A stretch of DNA of 52,278 bases, taken from assembly GCA_900319275.1 (NCBI GenBank), contig ONNS01000030.1, positions 1-52,278 on the forward strand, read 5' to 3'. The notes beneath the pieces were generated by a model that was not told where the DNA came from, did no database searches, and was given only the letters and a program-made list of their open reading frames with translations. Numbering within the stretch: the stretch's first letter is position 1; every line of letters starts with the position of its first letter. The position numbers and the translations under genes were made by a program. This DNA is from an uncultured Eubacteriales bacterium (lineage in GTDB: Bacteria; Bacillota; Clostridia; Oscillospirales; Oscillospiraceae). This document shows positions 1 to 8,347 of this stretch, piece after piece.

Positions 1-4
1 TTTG

Positions 5-94
5 CTGGCAAATATCTTTGCGCGCCGGGCGGCCGCAAGGGCCGCCCCTACGGCAAGACCATCGTTTTTACAACTCCGGTGCATTTTTGCAACA
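5..94 (-). repeat. REP/MITE-like palindromic repeat, left copy
   Basis: Read on the minus strand this segment runs tgttgcaaaa, then a short variable stretch, then gatggtcttgccgtagggg, a GC palindrome (gggcggcc..ggccgccc) and cgcgcaaagatat. The same order of blocks recurs on the plus strand at 52149-52230, and the gatgg..ccgtaggg module recurs near 37598-37625 on the minus strand. It is non-coding and is most likely a small dispersed palindromic element of this genome. Confidence 0.55.
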
Positions 95-116
95 CGCCCA
101 TTTTGTTTTACAGGTT

Positions 117-362
117 TTACAGATAATAGGGATCGCGGACATAATACATTTCAGGTTTGGAAGGCCTGTACTGGAGATAGATCGTCATGCCCGGCTCAAA
201 ACGCTTTACCTGCTGCCCGGAAATGCTGGTGCGCCCTTCGTAGCGCTGTCCGTTGACCGTATAGACAAAGCGGATATAGTAGCTGTGCGGGCTATAATCG
301 ATTTTGATGACAGTTCCGCTTGTATGCTCGGTACAGGCAGCCTGTTTTATTACGCGGCTCAA
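117..362 (-). CDS. Small DUF3592-like hypothetical protein, probably 5'-truncated
   Basis: An 81-residue product rich in beta-strand-type sequence (GTVIKIDYSP, FVYTVNGQRYEG, MTIYLQYRPSKPEMYYV), which resembles the soluble part of DUF3592-like small membrane-associated proteins. Family members normally start with a membrane helix, and none is present here. The only in-frame start is TTG with no clear ribosome binding site, preceded closely by an in-frame stop. A candidate promoter (TTGGTA-N17-TATAAT on the minus strand, about 395-420) lies upstream. It could be a decayed gene. Function is unknown. Confidence 0.45.
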   Translation of the reverse strand: MSRVIKQAACTEHTSGTVIKIDYSPHSYYIRFVYTVNGQRYEGRTSISGQQVKRFEPGMTIYLQYRPSKPEMYYVRDPYYL

Positions 363-434
363 ATACTATAAGCCTTGACGGGCGGGCTACAGAGTGACCG
401 ATTATAATATGTTTTATTATACCTACCAAAATGC

Positions 435-466
435 AAAAAACAAGCACCCGTTTTCGCGGGTGCTTG
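435..466 (-). terminator. Intrinsic terminator
   Basis: A 10-bp perfect stem (caagcacccg / cgggtgcttg, 441-450 with 457-466) is followed on the minus strand by TTTTTTGC. It is placed to end transcription coming from the 633-1520 gene. Confidence 0.75.
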
Positions 467-632
467 CGTGAAGCTTTTGATTACCGCATCATCAAAAATG
501 AAGAGGGGCTGTTGTTTTTCTGATAGTGTCAGTATTGTTACTCACGGAAGCCCCCCTTTTGCGGTATTATAAGCTGTATGCCGGACTACTGTCAATCGCA
601 GCAAGATCATGAAATCCTGCTGCTTTGCCCTA

Positions 633-1520
633 TCATTGCACCGATCTCGTAAGCTCCTGTTTTTCATAAACGAAAAAACCTTTGAGTCCAAACGGATCTT
701 GCACGATCTCCCGCTTTATACGCAAATCCCCGTCATGGTTCGGTATCTGCTCCCTCCTCAAAGGGTGTTCCTCCCATTCACGGAGCCTGTCAGACAGATC
801 GCTCTCGTTGCTGCTGAGAAATGAAAACTGTATCAGACAATAGCTTTGGAATTCTTCAAAGTCTTCCTCGTTCAGATCTAACGTAAACCCATAGATATTC
901 TCTTCCCAGGAATACGAGACTTCCAAAGACAAACAGTCGGGTTCTTCACGATAGGTGCAGAATTCATCCTGAGGAAAGTCGCCCGGATACGTGCCGGAAG
1001 AGAGGATCAGCGCATTGTCTTCCTGGAAAGCCTTGATGTTTTTGCGATAATCATGAAAGAAGCGGACGCCATCTCTTCGGTCTTCCCCCAGCATGGACTC
1101 GAAGAACCTGGCAATCAGTTCAAGGCTGTCCCTGCAGTCATCTCCGCCATGTGCATTCAGGAGCGGATGGGTTGTGAAGCCTTCGCATTCATGAACAAAA
1201 TGATACTCCAGCAATTTCGAAGCTCTCATATACTCCCAGTTATAAGGCTGCTGAAACAAAACATGCCATGTTCTCAGGGGGTCTGTCTTCGTTCCTTTCG
1301 CTTCCGGAAGGATCTCATACACCGTCCCGCAGATCCGGCAAACATAAAGTTTCTGCCCTTCATACCGAAACGGAAGCAAATCCTCTTTTTCTCGTCCGTG
1401 TACCCGACAATGAAAAAACCTGGGATCTATCCCATCAGGCACATGATAATCCGCCTGATCCACCGTCCACTTCCACGTTTTGACCACCTTATCCGGAAAA
1501 TCCGTATTCTTGCTCAGCAT
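633..1520 (-). CDS. Hypothetical protein with N-terminal zinc-ribbon-like cysteines
   Basis: A 295-residue soluble protein that I do not recognise. Near residues 37-68 it has a C-x2-H ... C-x2-C pattern (FHCRVHG and YVCRICGTVYE), which looks like a zinc-binding ribbon. The rest is acidic and aromatic-rich with no transmembrane segment or signal peptide. The start is well supported: AAAGGAG lies about six bases before the ATG. It stands alone, with a terminator on each side, just outside the island boundary at 1729, so it is likely part of the resident chromosome. Confidence 0.6.
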   Translation of the reverse strand: MLSKNTDFPDKVVKTWKWTVDQADYHVPDGIDPRFFHCRVHGREKEDLLPFRYEGQKLYVCRICGTVYEILPEAKGTKTDPLRTWHVLFQQPYNWEYMRASKLLEYHFVHECEGFTTHPLLNAHGGDDCRDSLELIARFFESMLGEDRRDGVRFFHDYRKNIKAFQEDNALILSSGTYPGDFPQDEFCTYREEPDCLSLEVSYSWEENIYGFTLDLNEEDFEEFQSYCLIQFSFLSSNESDLSDRLREWEEHPLRREQIPNHDGDLRIKREIVQDPFGLKGFFVYEKQELTRSVQ

Positions 1521-1673
1521 ACCATTCTCCTTTGCTCCATATCGATCCTGAAAAAAATCGTTTGTTCAAGATAAGGCTATTATACTCAGACTCCGGAAAA
1601 CATCAAGGAATAAGCGAAAAAAGCCCTCCGTCCTGCTCAAACGCAGTCATTTCGTGGGAGTGGGCAGAGCATG

Positions 1674-1710
1674 AAAAAACCCCGGAAACGTTGAGTTTCC
1701 AGGGTTTTTT
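1674..1710 (-). terminator. Bidirectional intrinsic terminator, probably the original rpsI terminator
   Basis: Symmetrical A-run / stem / T-run: aaaaaacccc-ggaaac, loop, gtttcc-agggtttttt. Read on the minus strand it follows the att core copy at 1729-1748 by about 20 bases, exactly where the terminator of an rpsI gene ending at that core would sit. I infer that this is the native rpsI terminator separated from its gene by the island. Confidence 0.7.
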
Positions 1711-1728
1711 GCATGTCTCTCGGTCTCG

Positions 1729-1748
1729 ATCAGCGCTTGCTGAACTGA
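1729..1748 (-). repeat. att core copy 3 (left island boundary)
   Basis: The plus strand reads atcagcgcttgctgaactga, identical over 20 bases to 20906-20925, which is the last codons and stop of rpsI plus one base. No ribosomal gene precedes it here, so it is a detached copy of the rpsI 3' end and fits the distal attachment site of an integrated element. Confidence 0.75.
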
Positions 1749-1970
1749 AAACGCTTCCAAAATGAAAAGCGGAAACTGGATTGATTTTGCGTTTACCATC
1801 CTGTTCTCCGCTAGATTCTGCAATTCCTCACAAACAGCAAAAAAGGTTTTGGGGAATTATGTGATTTTGTCATGTCCCAGCTGTCGATTAATGATAATCA
1901 ACAGAGAGGCCGCCGTAATGGTGACCTCTCTAAATCGTTTTACAGGTTTCAATTGTTCACGGCTTCTCGT

Positions 1971-2168
1971 TTATGACGCATTGGGGAGTTCTTCCGGCTC
2001 CGTATAGAGGTAGATATACTCCTTCGCCAGTTCGTCGATGCGGCCGGAGGCTATTTCTTCCTCAAGAAAACCATTGACCTATGAAAGCAGATCATCGCTG
2101 CACCTCGGCATCAGTACACCAAGTTCTCCGTGAGTAAAAGGCTCATAGACGAGCGGCGCTGTCAGTAT
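1971..2168 (-). pseudogene. Remnant of ABC transporter substrate-binding protein (amino-acid type)
   Basis: Translating the minus strand gives PLVYEPFTHGELGVLMPR..SDDLLS, an in-frame TAG, then VNGFLEEEIASGRIDELAKE and a tail ending in TEPEELPNAS and a stop. This order matches the C-terminal end of solute-binding protein family 3 (EPFT-x-E-LG-V..PKGSD.LL..VN.FL). Only the last 60 or so codons survive, interrupted by the stop, and no transporter partner genes are near. Confidence 0.6.
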
Positions 2169-2190
2169 TTACGCAGCTGCCCCGTAAAGA

Positions 2191-3158
2191 TTATGCTGAG
2201 CGCTCCAAACAGCGGTGCGCATTGCGACGTTCTCCTTCAGATTCAGCCCCTTCCGGGAAAACATCCAACCCGGGAGGATAATCCGCCGCCGTCACGTCGG
2301 TCACGATCAGCTCGCCTTTCTCGCCGATATAGGCTCCGCAAAGCTCGGGAACGGGTTCGCCGCCGGCTTCAAAAACAGCTCCGTGGTTCAGCGATTTATC
2401 CGCCGGCGTACTGTCGGTTTTCCAGTTCAGCGGATTGATGGACAGGGCTTTCATCCCAGCCGGGATGATAATGGTCTCCGTCACATTGCCGTCCTCGCAG
2501 TCGAAACAGATGACGGTACCGGTGTCCGTCTCGCCCGCGGCAGGAACGATCTGCGGATAGCTTGAAGTCATCTCTTCCGTGACCATCCAGCCGATGGAAT
2601 AGACCGCGATCAGCTGTTCGCGCAGCGCCTGGGCCTCGGCGCTATCGCCGCCGTAATATTCCTTCAGCAGCTCCAGGCACATCTCGCCGCCTTGGGAGAA
2701 GCCGGCCAGAATGATCCCGCGCCCGTCGTTTTCGTTGTCCAGATACCAGCGAAAGGCGGCGGAAACGTCCGCCAGCGAAAGGCGGCGGAAACGTCCGAAT
2801 AGGCGATTTCTTTGGCCGTTTCGCGCTCAGTCTCCGGCAACATATAGGCATTGATGGACATCTGCCGGTAATAGGGAGAGAATAGCCGTCCCGTTTCCTC
2901 AAAGATACCTTTCTCCAGATCAAGCGCGTAGATAAAATTGCCCTTGAGCTTGTCGTTGAGGTCTAAGGCGTTCGTCTCACTCTGGGTATCCACTGTCGGG
3001 CAGATCAGGAAGACATCGACCGCGCGATCCTCGCCGAGCTCAAAATACGCCCAGTTGTCCGGCACACTGTAATCCAGAGTGTCCGGTGCCTGGGACTCTG
3101 TCGGCAGGAACATACTGTTCGTCAGCTTTTGTGATGCCGTCCGGATAGATCTGCGCAA
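2191..3158 (-). pseudogene. DUF3089 alpha/beta-hydrolase-like protein, frameshifted
   Basis: Two overlapping frames together form one DUF3089-type protein: an upstream part (DYSVPDNWAYFELGEDRAVD, FLICPTVDTQ) in 2664-3158 and a downstream part with the nucleophile elbow (GFSQGG) in 2191-2682 and beyond. Between them a 26-bp tandem duplication (2748-2797) shifts the frame; removing one copy gives an uninterrupted SAAFRWYLDNENDGRG. Near the 3' end another frame (MFSRKGLNLKENVAMRTAV, about 2170-2250) looks like the family's true C-terminus, which suggests a second lesion. No signal peptide is visible at the 5' end, which overlaps the preceding HAD gene; this may be a deletion junction. The product would have been a secreted hydrolase of unknown substrate. 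Confidence 0.7.
2748..2797. repeat. 26-bp tandem duplication
   Basis: The 24-base block agcgaaaggcggcggaaacg plus tccg occurs at 2748-2771 and again at 2774-2797, a period of 26. Because 26 is not a multiple of three, it breaks the DUF3089 frame. The two copies are identical, so the event looks recent. Confidence 0.9.
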
Positions 3159-4194
3159 AATCGGTTTTCATCGAGATCAGGATAAAGCCCTTGGCAAGAT
3201 AGTCGGCGGACTTTGCTTCCCAATCCTGCTGGCCCCATTCGCGCTCGCTGTCATCGGCGACAATCATATACGCCTGCGCGAGGTATGGATTCCGCTCATC
3301 GATGGCATAGTTCATCATGCTGGTGTCGCTGCCGCTGTTGCCAAAGGCAAGCACCGGACGTTTACCGATCTCGCGTTCCACATAGATTGACTTATTGCCG
3401 TTCAGATTTTTCTGGATGAAACCACCAGTCAGAACGAGCTCATCACCGTTTTCATACTTGAAGTCCATATTAGAGGGCTCGTCCTCATGCCCTCTCTGTT
3501 TTACCTCAAAATCGGTGCCGATCACATGCTCCGGCTCCACATAGTCCCTGATTGGGGAGTTGGCCACGATGGCGCGGGTAGTCGTGCGCTCCGTACCGCT
3601 GATGACCCAGATTTCAAAGTCGTTGTCGTAGAGATACTTCACAAGCTCCACCATCGGCAGATAGAAACCGTCTATGTAGCGCATGTTGTTGAAGCTCGCG
3701 TTCTTCTTCTGCCCGAACTCCACAACATAGTCGTAAAACTCTTCAACAGTCATGCCCGCATAGGCCTTTGCGAAGTTTCTCGCGAGCGTCTCGTCGGCCA
3801 CGTATCCGGGCCGGATCGACGCGGCGACTGCCTTGAGCTCATCCGAAACGCGTTCCGGGTGATCGTAGAGGCAGTATTCCATGAACATCATCGTGTCATA
3901 GTAGGTATAGAAGGTCTCGCAGGTGAGCGTACCGTCCATATCGAACACGGCGATGCGATCTTCGACAGGGATAAAGTCAGACCCGTCCTCTTGTGTGACA
4001 GCGCTGACGTAGTCGATCAGCTTATCCCTTGCACCGGTGCCTTCGTTCCAAAGCGCAAGCGCGTCGGTGCCGTTTATTGCAGGCTCGGATCTTTTAGTTC
4101 CAACGCCGAAGGCGAAAAGTACGCTGACAGTCAGCAGCGCGCAAAGGGCTATGATCGCGGTTGCGCGCCAAATCCTCAGTTTTCTTTCAGTCAT
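3040..4194 (-). CDS. Membrane-anchored HAD-family phosphatase
   Basis: A haloacid-dehalogenase superfamily hydrolase of the phosphoserine-phosphatase-like type. From the chosen start (ATG at 4194, GGAGAG six bases upstream) there is an N-terminal membrane or signal segment at residues 8-30, then motif I DMDGT at about 85-89, motif II in WVISGT and motif IV in GNSGSDTSMM, so the catalytic set looks complete. It probably acts outside the membrane on a phosphorylated substrate. The usual C-terminus seems to be near KTDFAQIYPDGITKA; the last 28 residues overlap the broken DUF3089 gene and are probably a read-on tail. A paralogue with the same layout is decayed at 7940-8298. Confidence 0.8.
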   Translation of the reverse strand: MTERKLRIWRATAIIALCALLTVSVLFAFGVGTKRSEPAINGTDALALWNEGTGARDKLIDYVSAVTQEDGSDFIPVEDRIAVFDMDGTLTCETFYTYYDTMMFMEYCLYDHPERVSDELKAVAASIRPGYVADETLARNFAKAYAGMTVEEFYDYVVEFGQKKNASFNNMRYIDGFYLPMVELVKYLYDNDFEIWVISGTERTTTRAIVANSPIRDYVEPEHVIGTDFEVKQRGHEDEPSNMDFKYENGDELVLTGGFIQKNLNGNKSIYVEREIGKRPVLAFGNSGSDTSMMNYAIDERNPYLAQAYMIVADDSEREWGQQDWEAKSADYLAKGFILISMKTDFAQIYPDGITKADEQYVPADRVPGTGHSGLQCAGQLGVF

Positions 4195-4205
4195 TTGGAT
4201 CTCTC

Positions 4206-4865
4206 CTATCGTTTCAGATATGCCGACGAGACCGGGAAAGTAAAATACGTGTCGGGGTACGGCTCGTTTTCGAGGCAGAAATGCCACCACTCGCAGTCGA
4301 TGGGCCGGAAACCATTTCGGACCATGACGCGCTGCAGGAGCATCCGGTTGGCGTACTGTTCTTCGGTGACGCCCCGATGATCCGGGTGGGACACCTCGCT
4401 GAAGAGATCGAAGGGGCTGCCCATATCCAGCTCCTTGCCCGTCTTCATGTCCAGCAGCGTCAGGTCAATGGCGCTGCCCCGGCTGTGACTGGAAAGCTTG
4501 GCGATATAACCCTTGACAAACAGCTCCTGCTTTTCCAGCTCCGGGTAAAAGTAGGGCTTCATGCGGACGTCCGTATCCTCGATGCCCCAGAGGACGAACT
4601 GCTTCACCGCGCAGGCCGGCCGGTAGGCGTCGAAGACCTTGAGCCGATAGCCCTGCACGAACAGCTCGTTGCTGACGACCTTCAGCGCCCGGGCAGCCTC
4701 CCTGGTCAGCAGCGCGCAGGGCTCCTCATAGCCGTCGATCCGCTCGCCGATGAAATTGTAGGTGGAATAGTAGCGGATCTCCTGCACGATGTGCGGGACA
4801 AAATCCGCCAGGAGGACGAATCCGGACGGATCCATGGTAATGTTGTTTTTATATACCGTTTTCAT
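4206..4865 (-). CDS. D-alanyl-D-alanine dipeptidase, VanX/DdpX family (M15D)
   Basis: A zinc-dependent dipeptidase that cleaves D-Ala-D-Ala and related peptidoglycan dipeptides. The 219-residue product has the M15 zinc motifs SSHSRGSAIDLTL (H and D ligands) and EWWHF (E and H), in the right order and at family length. There is no signal peptide, so it is probably cytoplasmic like VanX. It lies 12 bases upstream of the HAD gene and downstream of the YdcF-like lipoprotein. No vanH, vanA-type ligase or VanRS is near, so a glycopeptide-resistance role is not implied; D-Ala-D-Ala turnover is more likely. Confidence 0.85.
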   Translation of the reverse strand: MKTVYKNNITMDPSGFVLLADFVPHIVQEIRYYSTYNFIGERIDGYEEPCALLTREAARALKVVSNELFVQGYRLKVFDAYRPACAVKQFVLWGIEDTDVRMKPYFYPELEKQELFVKGYIAKLSSHSRGSAIDLTLLDMKTGKELDMGSPFDLFSEVSHPDHRGVTEEQYANRMLLQRVMVRNGFRPIDCEWWHFCLENEPYPDTYFTFPVSSAYLKR

Positions 4866-4892
4866 CGTTTGCTCCCAGTGGAAGGATCGCCT

Positions 4893-5759
4893 TTACTTCA
4901 AAGGCGGCAGCTCATGGATGTTGTAGGTCTCATAATAAATCTCAAAGGCCGTGTCCACATCTCCGGCCAGCTCGATCAGGGCTCCGGCCTGGAACATGGT
5001 GGAGAGCGTGCCGGAGGGCGCCTTCCAGGCGGCGTTGGAAACTACGTTTACCGTTTCCTCTCCCGCGCTTGAAGCGCGCAGGATCGCTTCCGCGCCGAAG
5101 AGCAGCGTCCCCGTGGCGATGTGATAATCGCTGGACACAATGACCAGCTCTCGGACCTGCGGATAACGCTCAGCGAGAATATCAAAGGTGTAGATCGCAT
5201 TCTGGGCCGTGGTGAGGGACTTGTCCTCCACGATCACGCGCTTGGGGGCGACGCCGTTTTCGATCAGCCACTCCGCCATACGCCCGGCCTCCGTAGCAGT
5301 CTCGTCTTCGGATGCCGTACCGCCGCCTGTACAAACGATCAGCGCGTTCGGATACCTCTCCGCGCAGCGCAGCGCGACCATAAGGCGCTCGATCAACTCG
5401 TCGCGCATGGTCCCGTCCGGGGCGAGCTGGAAGCCCAAAACGACAAAGCACAGCTCGTCGGTATCGGGAAGATCGGCAGTCGGCTCATCGTAGTGGATCG
5501 TCAACGCCGTGTTGGAGCTCTTCCACAGCTCCATGATGCGCTCCCAGCGCGAGGCGGCGTCCTTGTCCGCGGTTTTCATTTCCTTCAGAAGCGCCTTGAT
5601 TTTCTGATCGGCCTCTTCGCCGTAGCTGCCGTAATCGACGACCATCTCCTCGATGATCTCTTGCGTGCTCCGCTTTGTCGTTTTCTGTCCGCAGCCGGAG
5701 CACAGAAGCATCGCAAACACAAGCAGGAAAAGCAAGGCAATTCGAAGTTGCTTTTTCAT
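4893..5759 (-). CDS. YdcF/SanA-like (DUF218) lipoprotein
   Basis: The start at 5759 (MKKQLRIALLFLL) is preceded by GGAGG. A lipoprotein signal with LLCSGC near residue 23 is followed by a helical acidic stretch and then a DUF218 domain: VVLGFQLAPDGTM, CTGGGTASEDETATEAGRMA, VEDKSLTTAQNAIYTF, VIVSSDYHIATG. These are the conserved nucleotide-like-binding loops of the YdcF/SanA family, which is linked to cell-envelope functions. The precise activity is not known. It is the first of several exported proteins in the island and probably shares a transcript with the genes on either side. Confidence 0.75.
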   Translation of the reverse strand: MKKQLRIALLFLLVFAMLLCSGCGQKTTKRSTQEIIEEMVVDYGSYGEEADQKIKALLKEMKTADKDAASRWERIMELWKSSNTALTIHYDEPTADLPDTDELCFVVLGFQLAPDGTMRDELIERLMVALRCAERYPNALIVCTGGGTASEDETATEAGRMAEWLIENGVAPKRVIVEDKSLTTAQNAIYTFDILAERYPQVRELVIVSSDYHIATGTLLFGAEAILRASSAGEETVNVVSNAAWKAPSGTLSTMFQAGALIELAGDVDTAFEIYYETYNIHELPPLK

Positions 5760-5815
5760 GATACTACCTCCCAAAAGCGCACAGGCATTTGTATCAGGCC
5801 ACGTCCGTAAGCCTG

Positions 5816-7375
5816 TCACTGCAGGGCTGAGATGGTGTTGATCATGTAGTTGCAGCGCCTGGCAAAGCCTTCGGCGGCCTCAGTGGCGCAGTGCACCGTG
5901 GCAACAATGCAGCCGTCGGTCGTCGGGATGATATACACCATCTGCAGCTGATCGGCCATATTGTTGGTGCCCTTCAGCACAGACGCCTCAATGTAGAGGC
6001 ACTCGCCCGCACGGTTCAGCTCGCGTGTTTCCTCATAAAGATCATAGGTCTGGGAAAGCTCCTCCCGGACGGCTGCGGCGACGGTATCGGCATCCTCCGC
6101 GCTAAACGTCACCTCAAGAAAGTTCTCGGGGTTTCCGGGCCCATCCCAGACGGAGAGGAAGCTCTCAAGCTCCGGATCGCTGTACCGCTCAAAGGATTCA
6201 TAATCGTAATCCATCTCGAAGCCGAGATCCCCTCTGACGATGTGCTCGTACTGCACCGTCTCCTCCATGCCTTCGAGGATGATGACCGCTTCAAAACGCT
6301 CGCCGTCCTCCCTGGCAGTTTCCGAAGCCGCCGGGACCCACTCGAACAGCATATCGACCCCGTACTCGGACTGATCCTCGTGCCAGGTAAAGGTTCCGTC
6401 GTCATGGAAGGTGATGGTGCCGGTGCCGTCCGTATACACCTCTTCCGTACTTTCCTCGCCGCTGTCGTTCACGGTGATGACGGACTTGTTGCAGCCCTCA
6501 TACGCAATGGTCAGCGTGTCGGTATCCAGGCGGCCGGCGATGATCCAGCGGGCAAACTCCCAGGCGCTGCCGCCCCATTCGATGGTGATCCACGCCTCAT
6601 CAGCCCCGAAGCACTCGACCAGAGCGTGGGCGCGATCGCTCTGATAGTTGCCGACGAAGTTCATCACGGGGTTCTGCCAGCCGGGGTCTTCCTCAAACAC
6701 CGCGACGAATTCCGCGCTCTCGTCCAACAGTACGGTGATGACCGGCTCGGTGGAGAAGTCCTCGCCGTTCTTCGTCCATTTCACGAACAGGCTGCCCGTC
6801 TGCGGCCAGGCGACGAAGGTGTGCGTTTTGGGCTCGGCCAGACCGATATACGCAGACTGCATGGGATACTCGGTGTCGATCTCCGGAGCCTGGTCACCCT
6901 CGGCGTAGTCGATATTGCCCCAGCCCTCCGTGTTGACGGTAACGACGATCGTGGCCTCCGGCATGTCGTAGGGTTTGAAGTGATAGCTCTCGCCGCCCTC
7001 AAAGCTGAGCAGCAGGCCGTCCTCGCCCTCCTCGGACACGGTGACGATCAAGGGCTCGGCAGTCTCGTCCCAGGCGTTCAGATTGCCGTGCAGCGTGCCG
7101 TTTTCCTGCGGGAGCGTGCTGCCGCCCATGATCTCTCCGACCATCAGACCGACGTACCAGCCCGGCTCGTCGATATCCTCCATCCAGGTGACGGAGAGCA
7201 TATTTCCATTTTCATCCGTGAAATAGCCCTGGCGAGTCCACTCGAACGACGCCTGCGTTGCTTCAGACGCGGCTGCGGTCTGCTGCTCAGCACTGTTTGC
7301 CGGCTTTTCTGTGCCGCAGGCTGCGATCGTAAACAGCATGATTGTGCACAGAATAAAACAAATGTTTTTTTTCAT
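5816..7375 (-). CDS. Large lipoprotein with InlB B-repeat-like segment
   Basis: A 519-residue exported protein with a clear lipoprotein signal (FTIAAC, Cys20). After a low-complexity linker (about 23-42) there is a beta-rich domain, then at about 140-235 a stretch like divergent InlB B-repeats (TIVVTVNTEGWGNIDYAEGD ... FVKWTKNGEDFSTEP..FVAVFEE). This is followed by a lipocalin-like or binding-type region, and the C-terminal part resembles small lipoproteins with a predicted surface-binding fold. No catalytic motif is recognised. Its role is probably cell-surface binding. Its stop lies 57 bases from the YdcF-like start, in the same direction. Confidence 0.65.
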   Translation of the reverse strand: MKKNICFILCTIMLFTIAACGTEKPANSAEQQTAAASEATQASFEWTRQGYFTDENGNMLSVTWMEDIDEPGWYVGLMVGEIMGGSTLPQENGTLHGNLNAWDETAEPLIVTVSEEGEDGLLLSFEGGESYHFKPYDMPEATIVVTVNTEGWGNIDYAEGDQAPEIDTEYPMQSAYIGLAEPKTHTFVAWPQTGSLFVKWTKNGEDFSTEPVITVLLDESAEFVAVFEEDPGWQNPVMNFVGNYQSDRAHALVECFGADEAWITIEWGGSAWEFARWIIAGRLDTDTLTIAYEGCNKSVITVNDSGEESTEEVYTDGTGTITFHDDGTFTWHEDQSEYGVDMLFEWVPAASETAREDGERFEAVIILEGMEETVQYEHIVRGDLGFEMDYDYESFERYSDPELESFLSVWDGPGNPENFLEVTFSAEDADTVAAAVREELSQTYDLYEETRELNRAGECLYIEASVLKGTNNMADQLQMVYIIPTTDGCIVATVHCATEAAEGFARRCNYMINTISALQ

Positions 7376-7416
7376 TGCTCTATTATCCTCCTTTTGTTGC
7401 CCGCTTGACGATTCAG

Positions 7417-7866
7417 TTAATCCGCCAGGGAAAGCGTAAACCTTGCCACGATTGCTTCGATATCCGCTTTGTTTGCTGTAATGAGCACATAGGCGGAATC
7501 ATTCAACAAAGTGAGATAACCCATCTCATCCCCATTGTAGGTATAATAAACGCCTCCATCTGCTTCCTTGTGGTTTTCATCTGCCATGGCCGTCTCAAGA
7601 TCTTCTTCATAAACCTCTTTGTCGAGGGTAACCAGCATTGCAACGCCGTCGTTGGTCTCGGTGATCTCGCGGTCATAAAGATAAACAGCTCCTCTGACAA
7701 ATTCCACAGACCATCCGCCGTTCAGGTCTACAGTCACTTCGATGGCAGCGTCCGATTCCTGGTCCAGGTAGGCGGAGGCTGTCTGTTTTCCGCTGTTCGC
7801 GGTTCCGCAGGCTGCTAGGGAAAGCGCTATAAGGGCAGCTAGCAACGCACAGATCGTTCTTTTCAT
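7417..7866 (-). CDS. Small lipoprotein, unknown function
   Basis: A 149-residue product with lipoprotein signal MKRTICALLAALIALSLAAC followed by a beta-strand-rich domain (AIEVTVDLNGGWSVEFVRGA, GVYYTYNGDEMGYLTLLN). GGAGAAACCAAA precedes the ATG. It resembles the many short surface lipoproteins of Clostridia with a single beta-sandwich domain; I cannot assign a function. It precedes the larger lipoprotein gene. Confidence 0.65.
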   Translation of the reverse strand: MKRTICALLAALIALSLAACGTANSGKQTASAYLDQESDAAIEVTVDLNGGWSVEFVRGAVYLYDREITETNDGVAMLVTLDKEVYEEDLETAMADENHKEADGGVYYTYNGDEMGYLTLLNDSAYVLITANKADIEAIVARFTLSLAD

Positions 7867-7939
7867 TTTGGTTTCTCCTTTTTGTTTTGTTTATTCAATC
7901 TCCTGCTTTCGCACGGAAAGGAAGGTTGATTTCATTTCA

Positions 7940-8298
7940 TTACGCTGCTTGTCCTTGTGCAAACGCAGTCTTCACAGCGTCAGTCTTGTAGATCGTTTCA
8001 AACTCGTCGCGCATGGAGATCGTCTCAAACCCCAGCGCACGGCAGGTCTCCGCAAATAGGTAGGGAATCGTTCCCCGTACAGCGTGCCGTCCATATCAAA
8101 CACCGCGATTCGTTCTTCCTCCGGCACGAAGCTCTCGCTCCTTTCATCGCTGACCGCATGGACAAAGGAGACAAGAGAGGCCATGCCCGGAGAATCCGCT
8201 TTCCAATATGCTATGGCTTTCGATCCTTTCCCACCGCAGGCCGAAAAGGAGAACAGCATGGCCGCGCAGAGCAGGATCGCACATAGTTTTCGTTTCAT
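7940..8298 (-). pseudogene. HAD-family phosphatase lipoprotein with internal deletion
   Basis: It begins with a lipoprotein signal (LFSFSACGGKG) and continues into a region paralogous to the HAD protein at 3040-4194, including FVPEEERIAVFDMDGTLYGE. It then jumps after FPTYL, in another frame, to a tail reading AETCRALGFETISMRDEFET that matches the paralogue's C-terminus (LAKGFILISMKTDFAQIY). About 200 codons containing motifs II to IV are missing, so no active enzyme can be made. Confidence 0.75.
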
Positions 8299-8347
8299 GA
8301 AAAATCCTCAGCATCATGTTTTCCGGTTCGCTCGCCGAAACCGCACT

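Noticed and set aside
1762-2007. An 81-codon plus-strand frame at the left edge of the island
   Set aside because: No ribosome binding site and no protein-like pattern; it overlaps the substrate-binding-protein relic on the other strand.
4206-4865. Vancomycin-resistance locus suggested by the VanX-like gene
   Set aside because: No vanH, D-Ala-D-Lac ligase or VanRS genes are near; VanX-like dipeptidases occur widely without resistance.
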